NCBI GenBank assembly: GCA_045591985.1
Contig: JAZNTV010000103.1
Span: 1-51,600, forward strand
Length of the DNA stretch: 51,600 nucleotides
Origin: SIG588 sp045591985
GTDB taxonomy: Bacteria; Bacillota; Clostridia; Oscillospirales; Acutalibacteraceae
Direction: 5' to 3'
The translations under genes were made by a program, and so were the position numbers. A model generated the notes under the pieces. The model was not told where the DNA came from, did no database searches, and saw only the letters and a program-made list of their open reading frames with translations. This document shows positions 39,959 through 48,274 of the stretch, piece after piece. The stretch's first letter is position 1; every line of letters begins with the position of its first letter.

Positions 39959-41770
39959 ATGTCTTTCCCCCGTGACCATATTCGCAACTTCTGCATCATC
40001 GCCCATATCGATCACGGCAAGTCTACCCTTGCCGACCGTCTGCTTGAAAAGACCAATACGGTCGCCCTGCGCGATATGGAAGATCAGTTGCTCGACAGTA
40101 TGGATCTCGAGCGTGAACGCGGCATTACCATCAAGGCCCACGCCATTACCCTGTCCTATAAAGCGCAAGACGGGGAGACCTATCTGTTCAACCTGATCGA
40201 CACTCCCGGTCACGTGGACTTCAACTACGAAGTATCCCGCTCGCTCGCCGCGTGCGAAGGCGCGATCCTGATCGTGGACGCATCGCAGGGGGTGGAAGCG
40301 CAGACGCTCGCCAACACCTATCTGGCGCTCGAACACGATCTGGAGATCGTGCCGGTCATCAACAAGATCGATCTGCCCGCCGCCGATCCCGATCGTGCCG
40401 CCCGCGAAGTGGAGGATATCATCGGCATCGAAGCGGAAGACGCACCCCGTATCTCAGCCAAAAACGGCATCAATATCGAAGCGGTACTCGAAGCGATCGT
40501 ACAAAAGATGCCCTCGCCCGCAGGCGACGACGACGCCCCGTTACAAGCGCTCATCTTCGACAGTTATTACGACAGTTACAAAGGCGTTATCGTCTATCTG
40601 CGTATCAAAGAAGGCACCGTGAAGACCGGCGACACCATTCGCATGATGGCCACGGGCGCGGAATTTTTAGTGGTGGAAACGGGCATTATGCGTCCCGGCA
40701 AACTCGAACCGACCGGCGTTTTGCGTGCAGGCGAAGTCGGCTACATCGCCGCTTCCATTAAAACAGTAAACGACGCCCGTGTGGGCGACACCGTAACTCT
40801 TGCCGCCCGCCCTGCCGCCGAACCGCTTCCCGGTTACCGCAAGGTCAACCCCATGGTGTTCAGCGGCATCTTCCCCGCCGACTCGGCGCGTTATCCTGAT
40901 CTGCGTGAAGCACTCGAACGTTTGCAGTTGAACGATGCGTCGTTGACTTTCGAGCCCGAAACGTCGGTGGCGCTTGGTTTCGGTTTCCGTTGCGGCTTCT
41001 TAGGGCTTTTGCACATGGAGATCATTCAAGAGCGTCTGGAACGCGAGTACGATCTGGACATCATCACCACCGCACCGTCGGTCATCTATCGTCTCACAAT
41101 GAGCGACGGCAGCGTGCAATATATCGACAACCCGACGAACTACCCCGACCCCGGCAGCATCACCGCGGCGGAGGAGCCGATCGCGGATGCCCACATCTTC
41201 TCCCCCACCGATTACGTCGGCAATATTATGGAACTCTGTCAAGAGCGCCGCGGCATTTTCAAAGGTATGACCTATCTCGATCAATCCCGCGTAGATATCC
41301 ACTATGAATTGCCGCTGGGCGAGATCATTTACGACTTTTTCGATGCATTGAAATCCCGCACGAAAGGCTACGCCAGTTTCGACTACGAAATGAAGGGCTA
41401 CGTCCCTTCGAAGCTTGTGAAGTTGGATGTGTTACTCAACGGCGACATTGTGGACGCCCTCTCCTTTATCGTGTTTGAAGAGAATGCCTATTCCCGCGCC
41501 CGTCGCCTGTGTGAACGGTTGAAGGATAACATCCCGCGCCAGATGTTTGAAGTGCCGATCCAAGCGGCCATCGGCGGTAAGGTCATCGCCCGCGAAACGG
41601 TGCGCGCCATGCGTAAAGACGTGCTTGCGAAGTGTTACGGCGGTGATATCACCCGTAAGAAGAAACTGCTCGAAAAGCAGAAGGAAGGCAAAAAACGCAT
41701 GCGTCAGCTCGGCTCGGTGGAAGTGCCGCAGGAGGCGTTTATGTCGGTCTTAAAACTGGGGGACGATTAA
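39959..41770 (+). CDS. lepA: Elongation factor 4 (LepA), ribosome back-translocase GTPase
   Basis: 603 residues, the usual length for EF4. GTPase motifs: AHIDHGKSTLADRLLE (G1), RGITIKA (G2), DTPGHVDF (G3), NKIDLPAADP (G4). The C-terminal EF4-specific domain is complete, ending RKKKLLEKQKEGKKRMRQLGSVEVPQEAF. It acts on stalled or hyper-translocated ribosomes. AGGTG and a short spacer precede ATG 39959. The hemW gene follows 33 bases later, a conserved lepA-hemW order. Confidence 0.98.
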   Translation: MSFPRDHIRNFCIIAHIDHGKSTLADRLLEKTNTVALRDMEDQLLDSMDLERERGITIKAHAITLSYKAQDGETYLFNLIDTPGHVDFNYEVSRSLAACEGAILIVDASQGVEAQTLANTYLALEHDLEIVPVINKIDLPAADPDRAAREVEDIIGIEAEDAPRISAKNGINIEAVLEAIVQKMPSPAGDDDAPLQALIFDSYYDSYKGVIVYLRIKEGTVKTGDTIRMMATGAEFLVVETGIMRPGKLEPTGVLRAGEVGYIAASIKTVNDARVGDTVTLAARPAAEPLPGYRKVNPMVFSGIFPADSARYPDLREALERLQLNDASLTFEPETSVALGFGFRCGFLGLLHMEIIQERLEREYDLDIITTAPSVIYRLTMSDGSVQYIDNPTNYPDPGSITAAEEPIADAHIFSPTDYVGNIMELCQERRGIFKGMTYLDQSRVDIHYELPLGEIIYDFFDALKSRTKGYASFDYEMKGYVPSKLVKLDVLLNGDIVDALSFIVFEENAYSRARRLCERLKDNIPRQMFEVPIQAAIGGKVIARETVRAMRKDVLAKCYGGDITRKKKLLEKQKEGKKRMRQLGSVEVPQEAFMSVLKLGDD

Positions 41771-41803
41771 GCGCGCCCTCGCCGAATGTAAAGGAATACG
41801 CCT

Positions 41804-42937
41804 ATGTTAGGTCTTTATCTGCACACCCCGTTTTGCCTGGCCAAATGCCCGTATTGCGATTTTTATTCCACCGCCGTCTTCGACAGTGACCTGCTCGACC
41901 GCTATGTCGCGGCACTGTGCGCGGCGATGGATCGTGCCGAAAGCGGCACAGCAGATACACTGTATTTCGGGGGCGGCACGCCATCGTTGCTCGGCGGAAA
42001 ACGACTCGCGCAGTTGATCGAGCACGCGGCGAGGCGTTTCGGCTTGCAAGGCGCCGAGATCACGCTGGAAGCCAATCCCGCCGACGACCTCGCCGACACG
42101 CTGCGCGCCTTTGCGGCGGCGGGCGGCAACCGTCTGTCGCTCGGCATGCAAGCGGCAAACGACAACGAGCTGGCGGCGCTCGGCCGCCGTCACCGCATGC
42201 GCGACCTGTATCGCACAGCCGAGGACGCCGCACGAGCGGGTATCACCAATCTCTCGTTCGACTTAATGCTTGCGACCCCCGGGCAGACCGACCGTTCGGT
42301 CGCCGATGCCATAGATGTGTGCCGCGCTCTTAATGCCAAACACGTATCGGCCTATCTTTTAAAGATCGAGCAAGGCACCCCGTTTTTTGCACAGCAAGCC
42401 TCGCTGTCACTGCCCGACGAGGATACCGCCGCCGATCGCTATCTCTTCGCATGTGCCCGTCTGGAAGCGGCGGGTTATTCACAATATGAGATTTCCAACT
42501 TCGCCCGGGCGGGATACGAAAGCCGTCACAATCGGAAATACTGGGACGGCGACGACTACCTGGGACTCGGTCCCGCCGCCCACTCGTTTTTAAACGGCGT
42601 ACGGTGGGAATATCCGCGCGACCTCGCTGCTTTTTTGCGCGGCGAACCGCCGATAGCGGAGCAAAACCCCACCGCCGTGGGGGACGCCTCCCCCGCGGAA
42701 TATGCCATGTTGCGCCTGCGCTTGACCGTTGGCTTGCGCGAAAAGGACTTCCGCGCTCGTTTCGGCACGTCAATTCCCGTCGCCTGGCGCAAAGCCGCCG
42801 CTACCTTGCCCGCCCACCTCGTTCGGTGCGAAGCGGACGGTATCCGCCTTACACGAGAAGGCTTTTTGTTGGAAAACCCACTGATCGCACACATATTGCA
42901 GGAAGGAGGAGAGTATGTCGGATCGTCTGGAACGTGA
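41804..42937 (+). CDS. hemW: HemW, radical SAM heme chaperone (coproporphyrinogen oxidase-like)
   Basis: A 377-residue radical SAM protein. Cys11, Cys15 and Cys18 in FCLAKCPYCDF form the iron-sulfur site. Other motifs are YFGGGTPSLL, ITLEANPADDL, SLGMQAANDNELAALGRRH and SNFARAGYESRHNRKYW. The start of the family (the sequence begins MLGLYLHTPF) and the lepA neighbour favour HemW, a heme-chaperone paralogue, over the true oxygen-independent coproporphyrinogen oxidase HemN. AAAGGAA precedes the ATG. The stop lies 23 bases inside the next gene. Confidence 0.93.
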   Translation: MLGLYLHTPFCLAKCPYCDFYSTAVFDSDLLDRYVAALCAAMDRAESGTADTLYFGGGTPSLLGGKRLAQLIEHAARRFGLQGAEITLEANPADDLADTLRAFAAAGGNRLSLGMQAANDNELAALGRRHRMRDLYRTAEDAARAGITNLSFDLMLATPGQTDRSVADAIDVCRALNAKHVSAYLLKIEQGTPFFAQQASLSLPDEDTAADRYLFACARLEAAGYSQYEISNFARAGYESRHNRKYWDGDDYLGLGPAAHSFLNGVRWEYPRDLAAFLRGEPPIAEQNPTAVGDASPAEYAMLRLRLTVGLREKDFRARFGTSIPVAWRKAAATLPAHLVRCEADGIRLTREGFLLENPLIAHILQEGGEYVGSSGT

Positions 42938-44558
42938 AAAGAACACGTCACTTGCCAAAAACGTTATGATGCTGATGGCCGCCCAATTCATCACCAAAAT
43001 AATGGGCCTCATCTATCGCATCGTCATCATCAATATCGACGGCTTCGGCAACGAGGGAAACGGCTACTACTCCATCGGTTACACCATCTATTCGGTGTTG
43101 CTCACTCTTTCGTCCATCGGGGTACCGAACGTCATTGCCAAACTGATCTCCGAACGGTTGGCAGCGGGTGACCATCGCGGTTCACAACGCATACTCAAGG
43201 TATGTTTCGGGCTGTTTTTATCCATCAGTTTCGCCTCGGCCTGCCTTTTGTATTTCGGGGCAGACTTCATCGCCTCGGTTATTTTGGACGTGCCGGATGT
43301 GGCCTACACCATGAAAGCCCTCGCACCCGCTGTCTTTTTCGCTTCGGCGGCGGCGGTGTTGCGCGGCTACTTTTCAGGGCGTGGCTCGCTCAAAGCCACC
43401 AGCACGTCACAAGTGGTGGAGCAATTCTTCAATTGTGTGCTCTCCATCGTGTTCGTGTATCTGTGCATCGGACGCGGCTCGGCGGTAATGGCGGCGGCCG
43501 GCAACGTATCCACCAGCGCCTCGGTAGCGGTCGCCTTTTTGTATCTCGTGTTCTTCTATCTGCGCCGTCGGCGGGATATTCGCCGCGGATGCGAAGAACA
43601 AACTGTTCCCACCGAAACCCATTCCACCCGTGACCTGTTACGCATCGTGCTGGCACTGTCCATCCCCATGGCGGTCGGTTCGCTCATTTCGGCGCTGAAC
43701 GACTTCATCGATTCCTTCACCATCACCAACTGCATCCAGACCGCCTATGCCGCGATCGCCCGAAGCGAGAAGGAACTCGAAGCGATGGCGGCCTCGGCCG
43801 CCGGTCTGCTCAGCAAAGTAAGCACCATTATCAATCTCCCGCTCGCACTCAACACCGCATTCTCCACCGCGTTGGTACCCGCCATTTCGGCGGCGGTCGC
43901 CAAACGCGACCGTAAACTTGCGGGCGAAAAGATCACCTTCTCGTTGTTTGCTTCGTTGGTCATTGTCCTGCCTTGTGCCGTCGGCCTCGCCGTGCTCTCC
44001 GCCCCTGTGTTGCAACTGCTGTATCCCACCGTGTCGGACGGCGCCGGTCTGCTGGCCCTTTCCACCATCCCGCTCATTTTCTTGGCGCTCACCTGCATTG
44101 TCAACGGCGGCCTTTACGGCCTCGGGGAAGTGCGGTTGCCCGCCGCTTCGCTGGCGGTCGGTGCGGTCATCAAGTTGGCACTCAACTGGGTGCTCATTCG
44201 TGAACCTTCCATCAACGTCTACGGTGCAGTTATCAGTTCGACCGTATGCGATATTGTGGTGTTCGCCCTGGTGTTTAACGCACTGCGTCACCGACTGCCG
44301 CTCCGTCTCCGGCTGTGGAAACACCTGTTAAAACCGCTCCTTTGCAGCGGCATTATGGGTGTTGCCGTGTTCGGCACCCACCACCTCTTGTATGCCGTCG
44401 CCGGCAATGCGGTCGCCACCGTCGCCGCCGTGGTCGTCGGTGTATCGGTATACGCGGCCGCCCTGTTGCTCACGCATGTGTTCACCAAAGACGAAATGGC
44501 GGCTTTGCCAATGGGCGGGAAGATCGTCCGATTGCTCGAAAAATTGCATATTTCATAA
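42915..44558 (+). CDS. MurJ/SpoVB-like polysaccharide flippase
   Basis: A 547-residue membrane protein with about 14 hydrophobic segments of the MVF/MATE-like flippase family. It resembles SpoVB and MurJ, which move lipid-linked cell-wall precursors across the membrane. The start AQFITKIMGLIYRIVI, the GVPNVIAKLISERLA loop and the central SIPMAVGSLISALNDFIDSFTI segment are typical. SpoVB-type members act in spore cortex formation, which fits the nearby sigK remnant, but MurJ-type housekeeping is possible. AGGAAGGAGGAGAGT precedes the ATG, inside hemW, so the two genes overlap by 23 bases. Confidence 0.88.
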   Translation: MSDRLEREKNTSLAKNVMMLMAAQFITKIMGLIYRIVIINIDGFGNEGNGYYSIGYTIYSVLLTLSSIGVPNVIAKLISERLAAGDHRGSQRILKVCFGLFLSISFASACLLYFGADFIASVILDVPDVAYTMKALAPAVFFASAAAVLRGYFSGRGSLKATSTSQVVEQFFNCVLSIVFVYLCIGRGSAVMAAAGNVSTSASVAVAFLYLVFFYLRRRRDIRRGCEEQTVPTETHSTRDLLRIVLALSIPMAVGSLISALNDFIDSFTITNCIQTAYAAIARSEKELEAMAASAAGLLSKVSTIINLPLALNTAFSTALVPAISAAVAKRDRKLAGEKITFSLFASLVIVLPCAVGLAVLSAPVLQLLYPTVSDGAGLLALSTIPLIFLALTCIVNGGLYGLGEVRLPAASLAVGAVIKLALNWVLIREPSINVYGAVISSTVCDIVVFALVFNALRHRLPLRLRLWKHLLKPLLCSGIMGVAVFGTHHLLYAVAGNAVATVAAVVVGVSVYAAALLLTHVFTKDEMAALPMGGKIVRLLEKLHIS

Positions 44559-44564
44559 CCAAAA

Positions 44565-44597
44565 GCCCCAAGTGTCACTTGGGGCTTACTTTTACAC
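44565..44597. terminator. Bidirectional terminator
   Basis: AAGCCCCAAG pairs with CTTGGGGCTT over a six-base loop, with A-run and TTACTTTT flanks. It ends the flippase operon and, on the other strand, the sigK fragment. Confidence 0.85.
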
Positions 44598-44969
44598 TGT
44601 ATCGCCCCGTTCAAACCGCGCATGCAATTTTCCCAGCGCGCGTTTTTCGATACGCGATACATAGGAACGCGAAATATCCAGTTTTTTGGCCACCTCGCGT
44701 TGCGGGAGTGGATCCGACACCAACCCATACCGTAGCACGATGATCTCCCGCTCGCGCTCGTCCAGCTCCTCATATAAATAGCGATGGATCTTCTCCCCGT
44801 TGATTTTGGTCTCCAGTTCCTCGGCCAGGGAGTCCTCCCCCGCCACCACATCCATCAAGGTAAGTTCGTTGCCGTCGCGATCGGTCTCGATCGGATCGGA
44901 AAATGAAACATCCCCCGCGCGTCGACGTTTCGCGCGGAAATGCATTAGGATCTCATTTGCTATCCTCAC
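44592..44969 (-). CDS. sigK: RNA polymerase sigma-K factor, C-terminal half only (interrupted sigK)
   Basis: 125 codons covering sigma regions 3 and 4 of the mother-cell sporulation sigma factor. The homology starts at NEILMHFRAKRR, which in intact SigK follows CIE, and continues with SDPIETDRDGNELTLMDV and the region 4.2 helix-turn-helix QREVAKKLDISRSYVSRIEKRALGKL. SigE reads differently at these sites, so SigK is preferred. The first four codons (GTG AGG ATA GCA) come from the element beyond the junction. The N-terminal half, including region 2, is not in the window. It fits a gene split by an intervening element that must excise to make SigK, as in B. subtilis and C. difficile. The frame would be restored by joining at the Asn codon. 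Confidence 0.9.
   Translation of the reverse strand: MRIANEILMHFRAKRRRAGDVSFSDPIETDRDGNELTLMDVVAGEDSLAEELETKINGEKIHRYLYEELDEREREIIVLRYGLVSDPLPQREVAKKLDISRSYVSRIEKRALGKLHARFERGDTV
44953..44957 (-). other. Candidate attachment core AATGA of the sigK intervening element
   Basis: AATGA on the minus strand is the exact point where sigK homology starts (AAT GAG encodes Asn-Glu). As I recall, the B. subtilis skin element also recombines at an AATGA pentamer in this codon pair. The last three bases are the stop codon of the recombinase. The matching core should lie at the far end of the element, outside the window. Confidence 0.65.
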
Positions 44970-46749
44970 GCAAATGGGTTTTCATCCCTATTTCCCCGTC
45001 CTCATCGTCATTTTCATCACCAAAAGGCACCAAATCCTCGTATTCATCGTTTTCGGCAACAGAATTTTCCGTTAGAGACGAAATATCGGGATACTCGATC
45101 TCTCCGTCCTGAGCACCAAACAGAACGATGTGGGCATTCTCCCCATCCCAGATGATTCGACGTACGATGGTACGGATGGCAGCACGCTTCTGTTCATAGG
45201 TCATATCGTCAAATCCGTTTCGGATGGTAGCCAGAAGCTGACGCATCACATCAAATTCAATGTCACTGAGGGCATGCTCAGCGGCAATGCTCACCATCTC
45301 ATCGATACTTTCAGAAAGGTTGCCAATTTCCGCATTGATCTCTTCCATTCGGGTAAGAATCGACCGCTTAACTGTGCTTTCCTCGGTCTCGGCCAGGGTG
45401 TCCACCAAGGAGCTGACCTTCTTTTCCAGGTCGGCTTTTTCTTTTCGCATGGCGGCAAGGCGCTGTTCGTACTGTTCCCGGTTGCCGGAGTAGAACATCT
45501 TGCTCTTTTCCAGATGCTGAACGAAATCGCTCTGTTCGTCTGCGATCCGCTTCAACTGTTCCACCACTGCTGCGTCCAGGGTGTTGCCGTTGGCATTTCG
45601 CCGCTTGCAAAATTCCTTTTTGCTTCGCTCCTTCATCCGGCAAACATAGGTGTAGATGATGTCGCCGTCAGCGGTAGTGCGCTTGGACAGCCGGGGGTAC
45701 ATCCGGTGACCGCAGGCGCAAAACAGCAGGCCTGTGAGAAGCGCCGTGTTTTTCCGTGGACGGCGGTAGGATTTGCTCTTGTTTTGCTCCAGGTTGTCCT
45801 GCACTGCCACCCACAGCTTGCCTGGAATAATACCAGGATGCTTGCCAACAGACACGATCCATTCGCTTACGGGTTTGTAAACCGTGGGTTTGCCCTTTAC
45901 CTGATCGGTACGGTTGTAGGCCATCAGGCCATGAATGCCGTCAAACTCCTCCCGGGACGAAAACAGATCAGCATCCTTCCGCTGAAAATACTGATAGGCA
46001 TCCTCGTCGGCGATCATATAAACCGGATTCATCAGGATCGTCTTGATGGAAAAACGGGTGAACTGCTTGCCATTTTTGGTCATCATTCTCCGCTTCAGAA
46101 GCTCCGCTTCAGTCATAGTCAGAGAGCCGGTCTGGGAGAACAGATCATAGATAGTCTTGACGATCTCTGCCTCTTCGGGAAACAGCTTCAGCTTGCAGGC
46201 CTTCTTTGCCTTGCCGTCCACAGTCACGCTCTTGACGCTTTCGCTTTGGTAGCCGGTGGGGGTGTTGCCGCCCAACCAGCGGCCCGTCTTGGCAAGCTCA
46301 TGCATATTGTCCCGGATACGCTCGGCGATGGTCTCACGTTCCAACTGGGAGAACACCGATGCGATGTACATCATAGCTCTGCCCATAGGTGAAGAGGTGT
46401 CGAATTGCTCGCGGATGGATACAAAGGTAATGTCCTTGTGCTTCAGGTTCTCGATCATCCCGGAAAAGTCGCTGACATTGCGGCTCACACGGTCCAGGCG
46501 GTAAACCACTAATGCCTTGATCTCACCCTTTTCGATCTGTTCCATCATCCGCTGAAACGCCGGACGGTTCATATTGCCGCCGGAAAAACCCTCATCCTCA
46601 AACACGATGGCTTTCTCCGCATCCTTTTCGCTAAAATGGAGACGAATATACTCCCGGCACAGCTCCACTTGATTTCCGATGCTCTCGCCCTTTCCTGTGT
46701 ACTTGGATTTCCGTGAATAAATTGCAATCACACCGTTTTCATTTTTCAT
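44953..46749 (-). CDS. Large serine recombinase (skin excisionase-type)
   Basis: A 598-residue large serine integrase. Residues 1-150 are the resolvase catalytic domain, with nucleophile Ser12 in AIYSRKSKYTGKGES and YRLDRVSRN downstream. A recombinase DNA-binding domain follows (about 170-300), then a zinc ribbon (FCACGH then CRMKERSKKEFCKRR, about 375-420), and a coiled coil from about 440. The tail is acidic. I start at ATG 46749, with GGAGG ten bases upstream. The stop TGA lies in the AATGA core at the sigK junction. It is expected to join the two sigK halves by excising the element. Its N-terminus resembles integrases of conjugative elements, so integration could be recent. Confidence 0.93.
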   Translation of the reverse strand: MKNENGVIAIYSRKSKYTGKGESIGNQVELCREYIRLHFSEKDAEKAIVFEDEGFSGGNMNRPAFQRMMEQIEKGEIKALVVYRLDRVSRNVSDFSGMIENLKHKDITFVSIREQFDTSSPMGRAMMYIASVFSQLERETIAERIRDNMHELAKTGRWLGGNTPTGYQSESVKSVTVDGKAKKACKLKLFPEEAEIVKTIYDLFSQTGSLTMTEAELLKRRMMTKNGKQFTRFSIKTILMNPVYMIADEDAYQYFQRKDADLFSSREEFDGIHGLMAYNRTDQVKGKPTVYKPVSEWIVSVGKHPGIIPGKLWVAVQDNLEQNKSKSYRRPRKNTALLTGLLFCACGHRMYPRLSKRTTADGDIIYTYVCRMKERSKKEFCKRRNANGNTLDAAVVEQLKRIADEQSDFVQHLEKSKMFYSGNREQYEQRLAAMRKEKADLEKKVSSLVDTLAETEESTVKRSILTRMEEINAEIGNLSESIDEMVSIAAEHALSDIEFDVMRQLLATIRNGFDDMTYEQKRAAIRTIVRRIIWDGENAHIVLFGAQDGEIEYPDISSLTENSVAENDEYEDLVPFGDENDDEDGEIGMKTHLREDSK

Positions 46750-46790
46750 GACGAAAATTCCTCCTTCATTTGTGTTATGTATATGTAGGT

Positions 46791-46819
46791 AGTATACCAT
46801 AAAGTAACCACCCGTACAA
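46791..46819 (-). promoter_or_regulatory. Promoter of the serine recombinase gene
   Basis: On the minus strand: TTGTAC, exactly 17 bases and TATACT preceded by TGG (extended -10), about 42 bases before the ATG. This is a vegetative sigma-A type match, which would be unusual for a strictly sporulation-specific excisionase. Confidence 0.68.
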
Positions 46820-46946
46820 TAGATCAATTTTCGTCCGCAAGATTTTCTGTGAACTTTTTGTAAACAATTGCAAAAATAGCGGTTCTGCTCCGGAAAAATC
46901 CGAAACAGATCCGCATTTCTCTTATTATGATAGTACGGTGACACTA

Positions 46947-48239
46947 TCAGACAGCATCTTCATTAATTATCTCTATCTTATATTGATCATTTTTTAACCG
47001 AGTCCTATGTATCGGAACGCCTTTACTTTTTGCGATTTCAGCAGCTATATTGTAATTATCGTCCGAGATGTTAATTCCGGTTATAATTCTACTGATAATC
47101 GGGAGTTTTGCCGATCTTTCAGCATCATCTTTAATTGGAAAAGATATTAATCTCCACTCTTTTTCTCGTTCCCACTCTAAGCTTTTGGTAATCCAAGACC
47201 ACATAAGACCTGGGAAAGCTTCCACCACTCTGTCATTACATACTTGTTTCGTCTCTGGATTATAAATGGCTTCAAGATTCAGCAATGGCCGACTTTCGGA
47301 ATAGTATACCGGAAACAAAAAAGCATTCGGAAGTGAAAAAAACAGTTTCGAGAAATCATATTCAACACAAATACCCGTATGCTTGTCCGCATAATAAGAC
47401 CACATCAAAATATCAGTTGGAGATTGAGTAAAGCATTCAATACCAACCTGCTTCCCAAGACCGATTCTAATTTGTTTAATGCCATCGTCTAATAGCGAAT
47501 ACACCCTTGCTATTTCACTTCTAGGGATATCAACACCTGAGAATGTCGCAATAGACTCAATCTTTGCAAAAAAGTCATCTTTAGAGGCCAAAAGTTCAAG
47601 CAACTGTTTTTCTTTCGTATCTTTTTGATCTCCAAAACTCATAATCACACTCTTGACTAGTTGCGGAGAACGCAGAACTTGTTGCATAGCAATATCATCA
47701 AATGATATGGGCTCTCCATTCGATACAATCCTTAGATAGGTTTTAATCATCTCTGAGATCGTATCAGGATCCTCAATCAAGGCAGACAACACCTCTTGGT
47801 CAGAAATAACCTCGCCATTTTTAGATCTGTTAATTAACTTCACAATTGCAGAGCTATTCGCACAAATGGATAGTAAGCGTTCTTTGGAGCCTTCTTCTAA
47901 CTCAGAAGTCGTATTACCCAGCAACCATGAACCAAGTACATCTCGAACCTCATTGCTTGTATTAGGAAGAATTTTGTCAAAGAAATTCGGCATAAGCACA
48001 CGAATCAATTGATTCACTGATATACCAATATTGCAATCAAACGGATCATTGAAGAGCACTGGATTTTGGAGATATATTACATTGTTTTGCAAATTGGGAA
48101 TAGTGTATTCAGACGAGAAGGAATAATATTTGTATAGTTTTTTGTTTTCCAAATGGTCAATACCTGTTTGGATGCGGCGCTTGAATTGCTTTCCCGCAAC
48201 AGAATCCTCTATTACTTTATTTACCCATCCATAATTCAA
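46947..48239 (-). CDS. DUF2971 family protein
   Basis: A 430-residue soluble protein with the DUF2971 pattern: LYKYYSFSSEY, then YLQNPVLFNDPFDCNIG near residue 60, and CFTQSPTDILMWSYYADKHTGICVEYDF near 285, followed by a Trp-rich C-terminal stretch (WSWITKSLEWEREKEWRL). A helical insert of about 150 residues separates these. Function is unknown; members are common on mobile and defence islands. The start is TTG with AGGAG nine bases upstream; there is no alternative ATG near the N-terminus. It lies 35 bases after hsdR and is probably in the same transcript. It is strikingly AT-rich compared with the left side of the window. Confidence 0.82.
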   Translation of the reverse strand: MNYGWVNKVIEDSVAGKQFKRRIQTGIDHLENKKLYKYYSFSSEYTIPNLQNNVIYLQNPVLFNDPFDCNIGISVNQLIRVLMPNFFDKILPNTSNEVRDVLGSWLLGNTTSELEEGSKERLLSICANSSAIVKLINRSKNGEVISDQEVLSALIEDPDTISEMIKTYLRIVSNGEPISFDDIAMQQVLRSPQLVKSVIMSFGDQKDTKEKQLLELLASKDDFFAKIESIATFSGVDIPRSEIARVYSLLDDGIKQIRIGLGKQVGIECFTQSPTDILMWSYYADKHTGICVEYDFSKLFFSLPNAFLFPVYYSESRPLLNLEAIYNPETKQVCNDRVVEAFPGLMWSWITKSLEWEREKEWRLISFPIKDDAERSAKLPIISRIITGINISDDNYNIAAEIAKSKGVPIHRTRLKNDQYKIEIINEDAV

Positions 48240-48274
48240 CGCAACACACTCCTCTCTGTAATTTAATTCTCTTT

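Noticed and set aside
44592..44969. Sigma fragment as SigE or an intact small sigma factor
   Set aside because: Region 3 and 4 wording (DPIETDRDGNELTLMD, SRSYVSRIEKRAL) follows SigK, and region 2 is absent, so it is not a complete small sigma factor.
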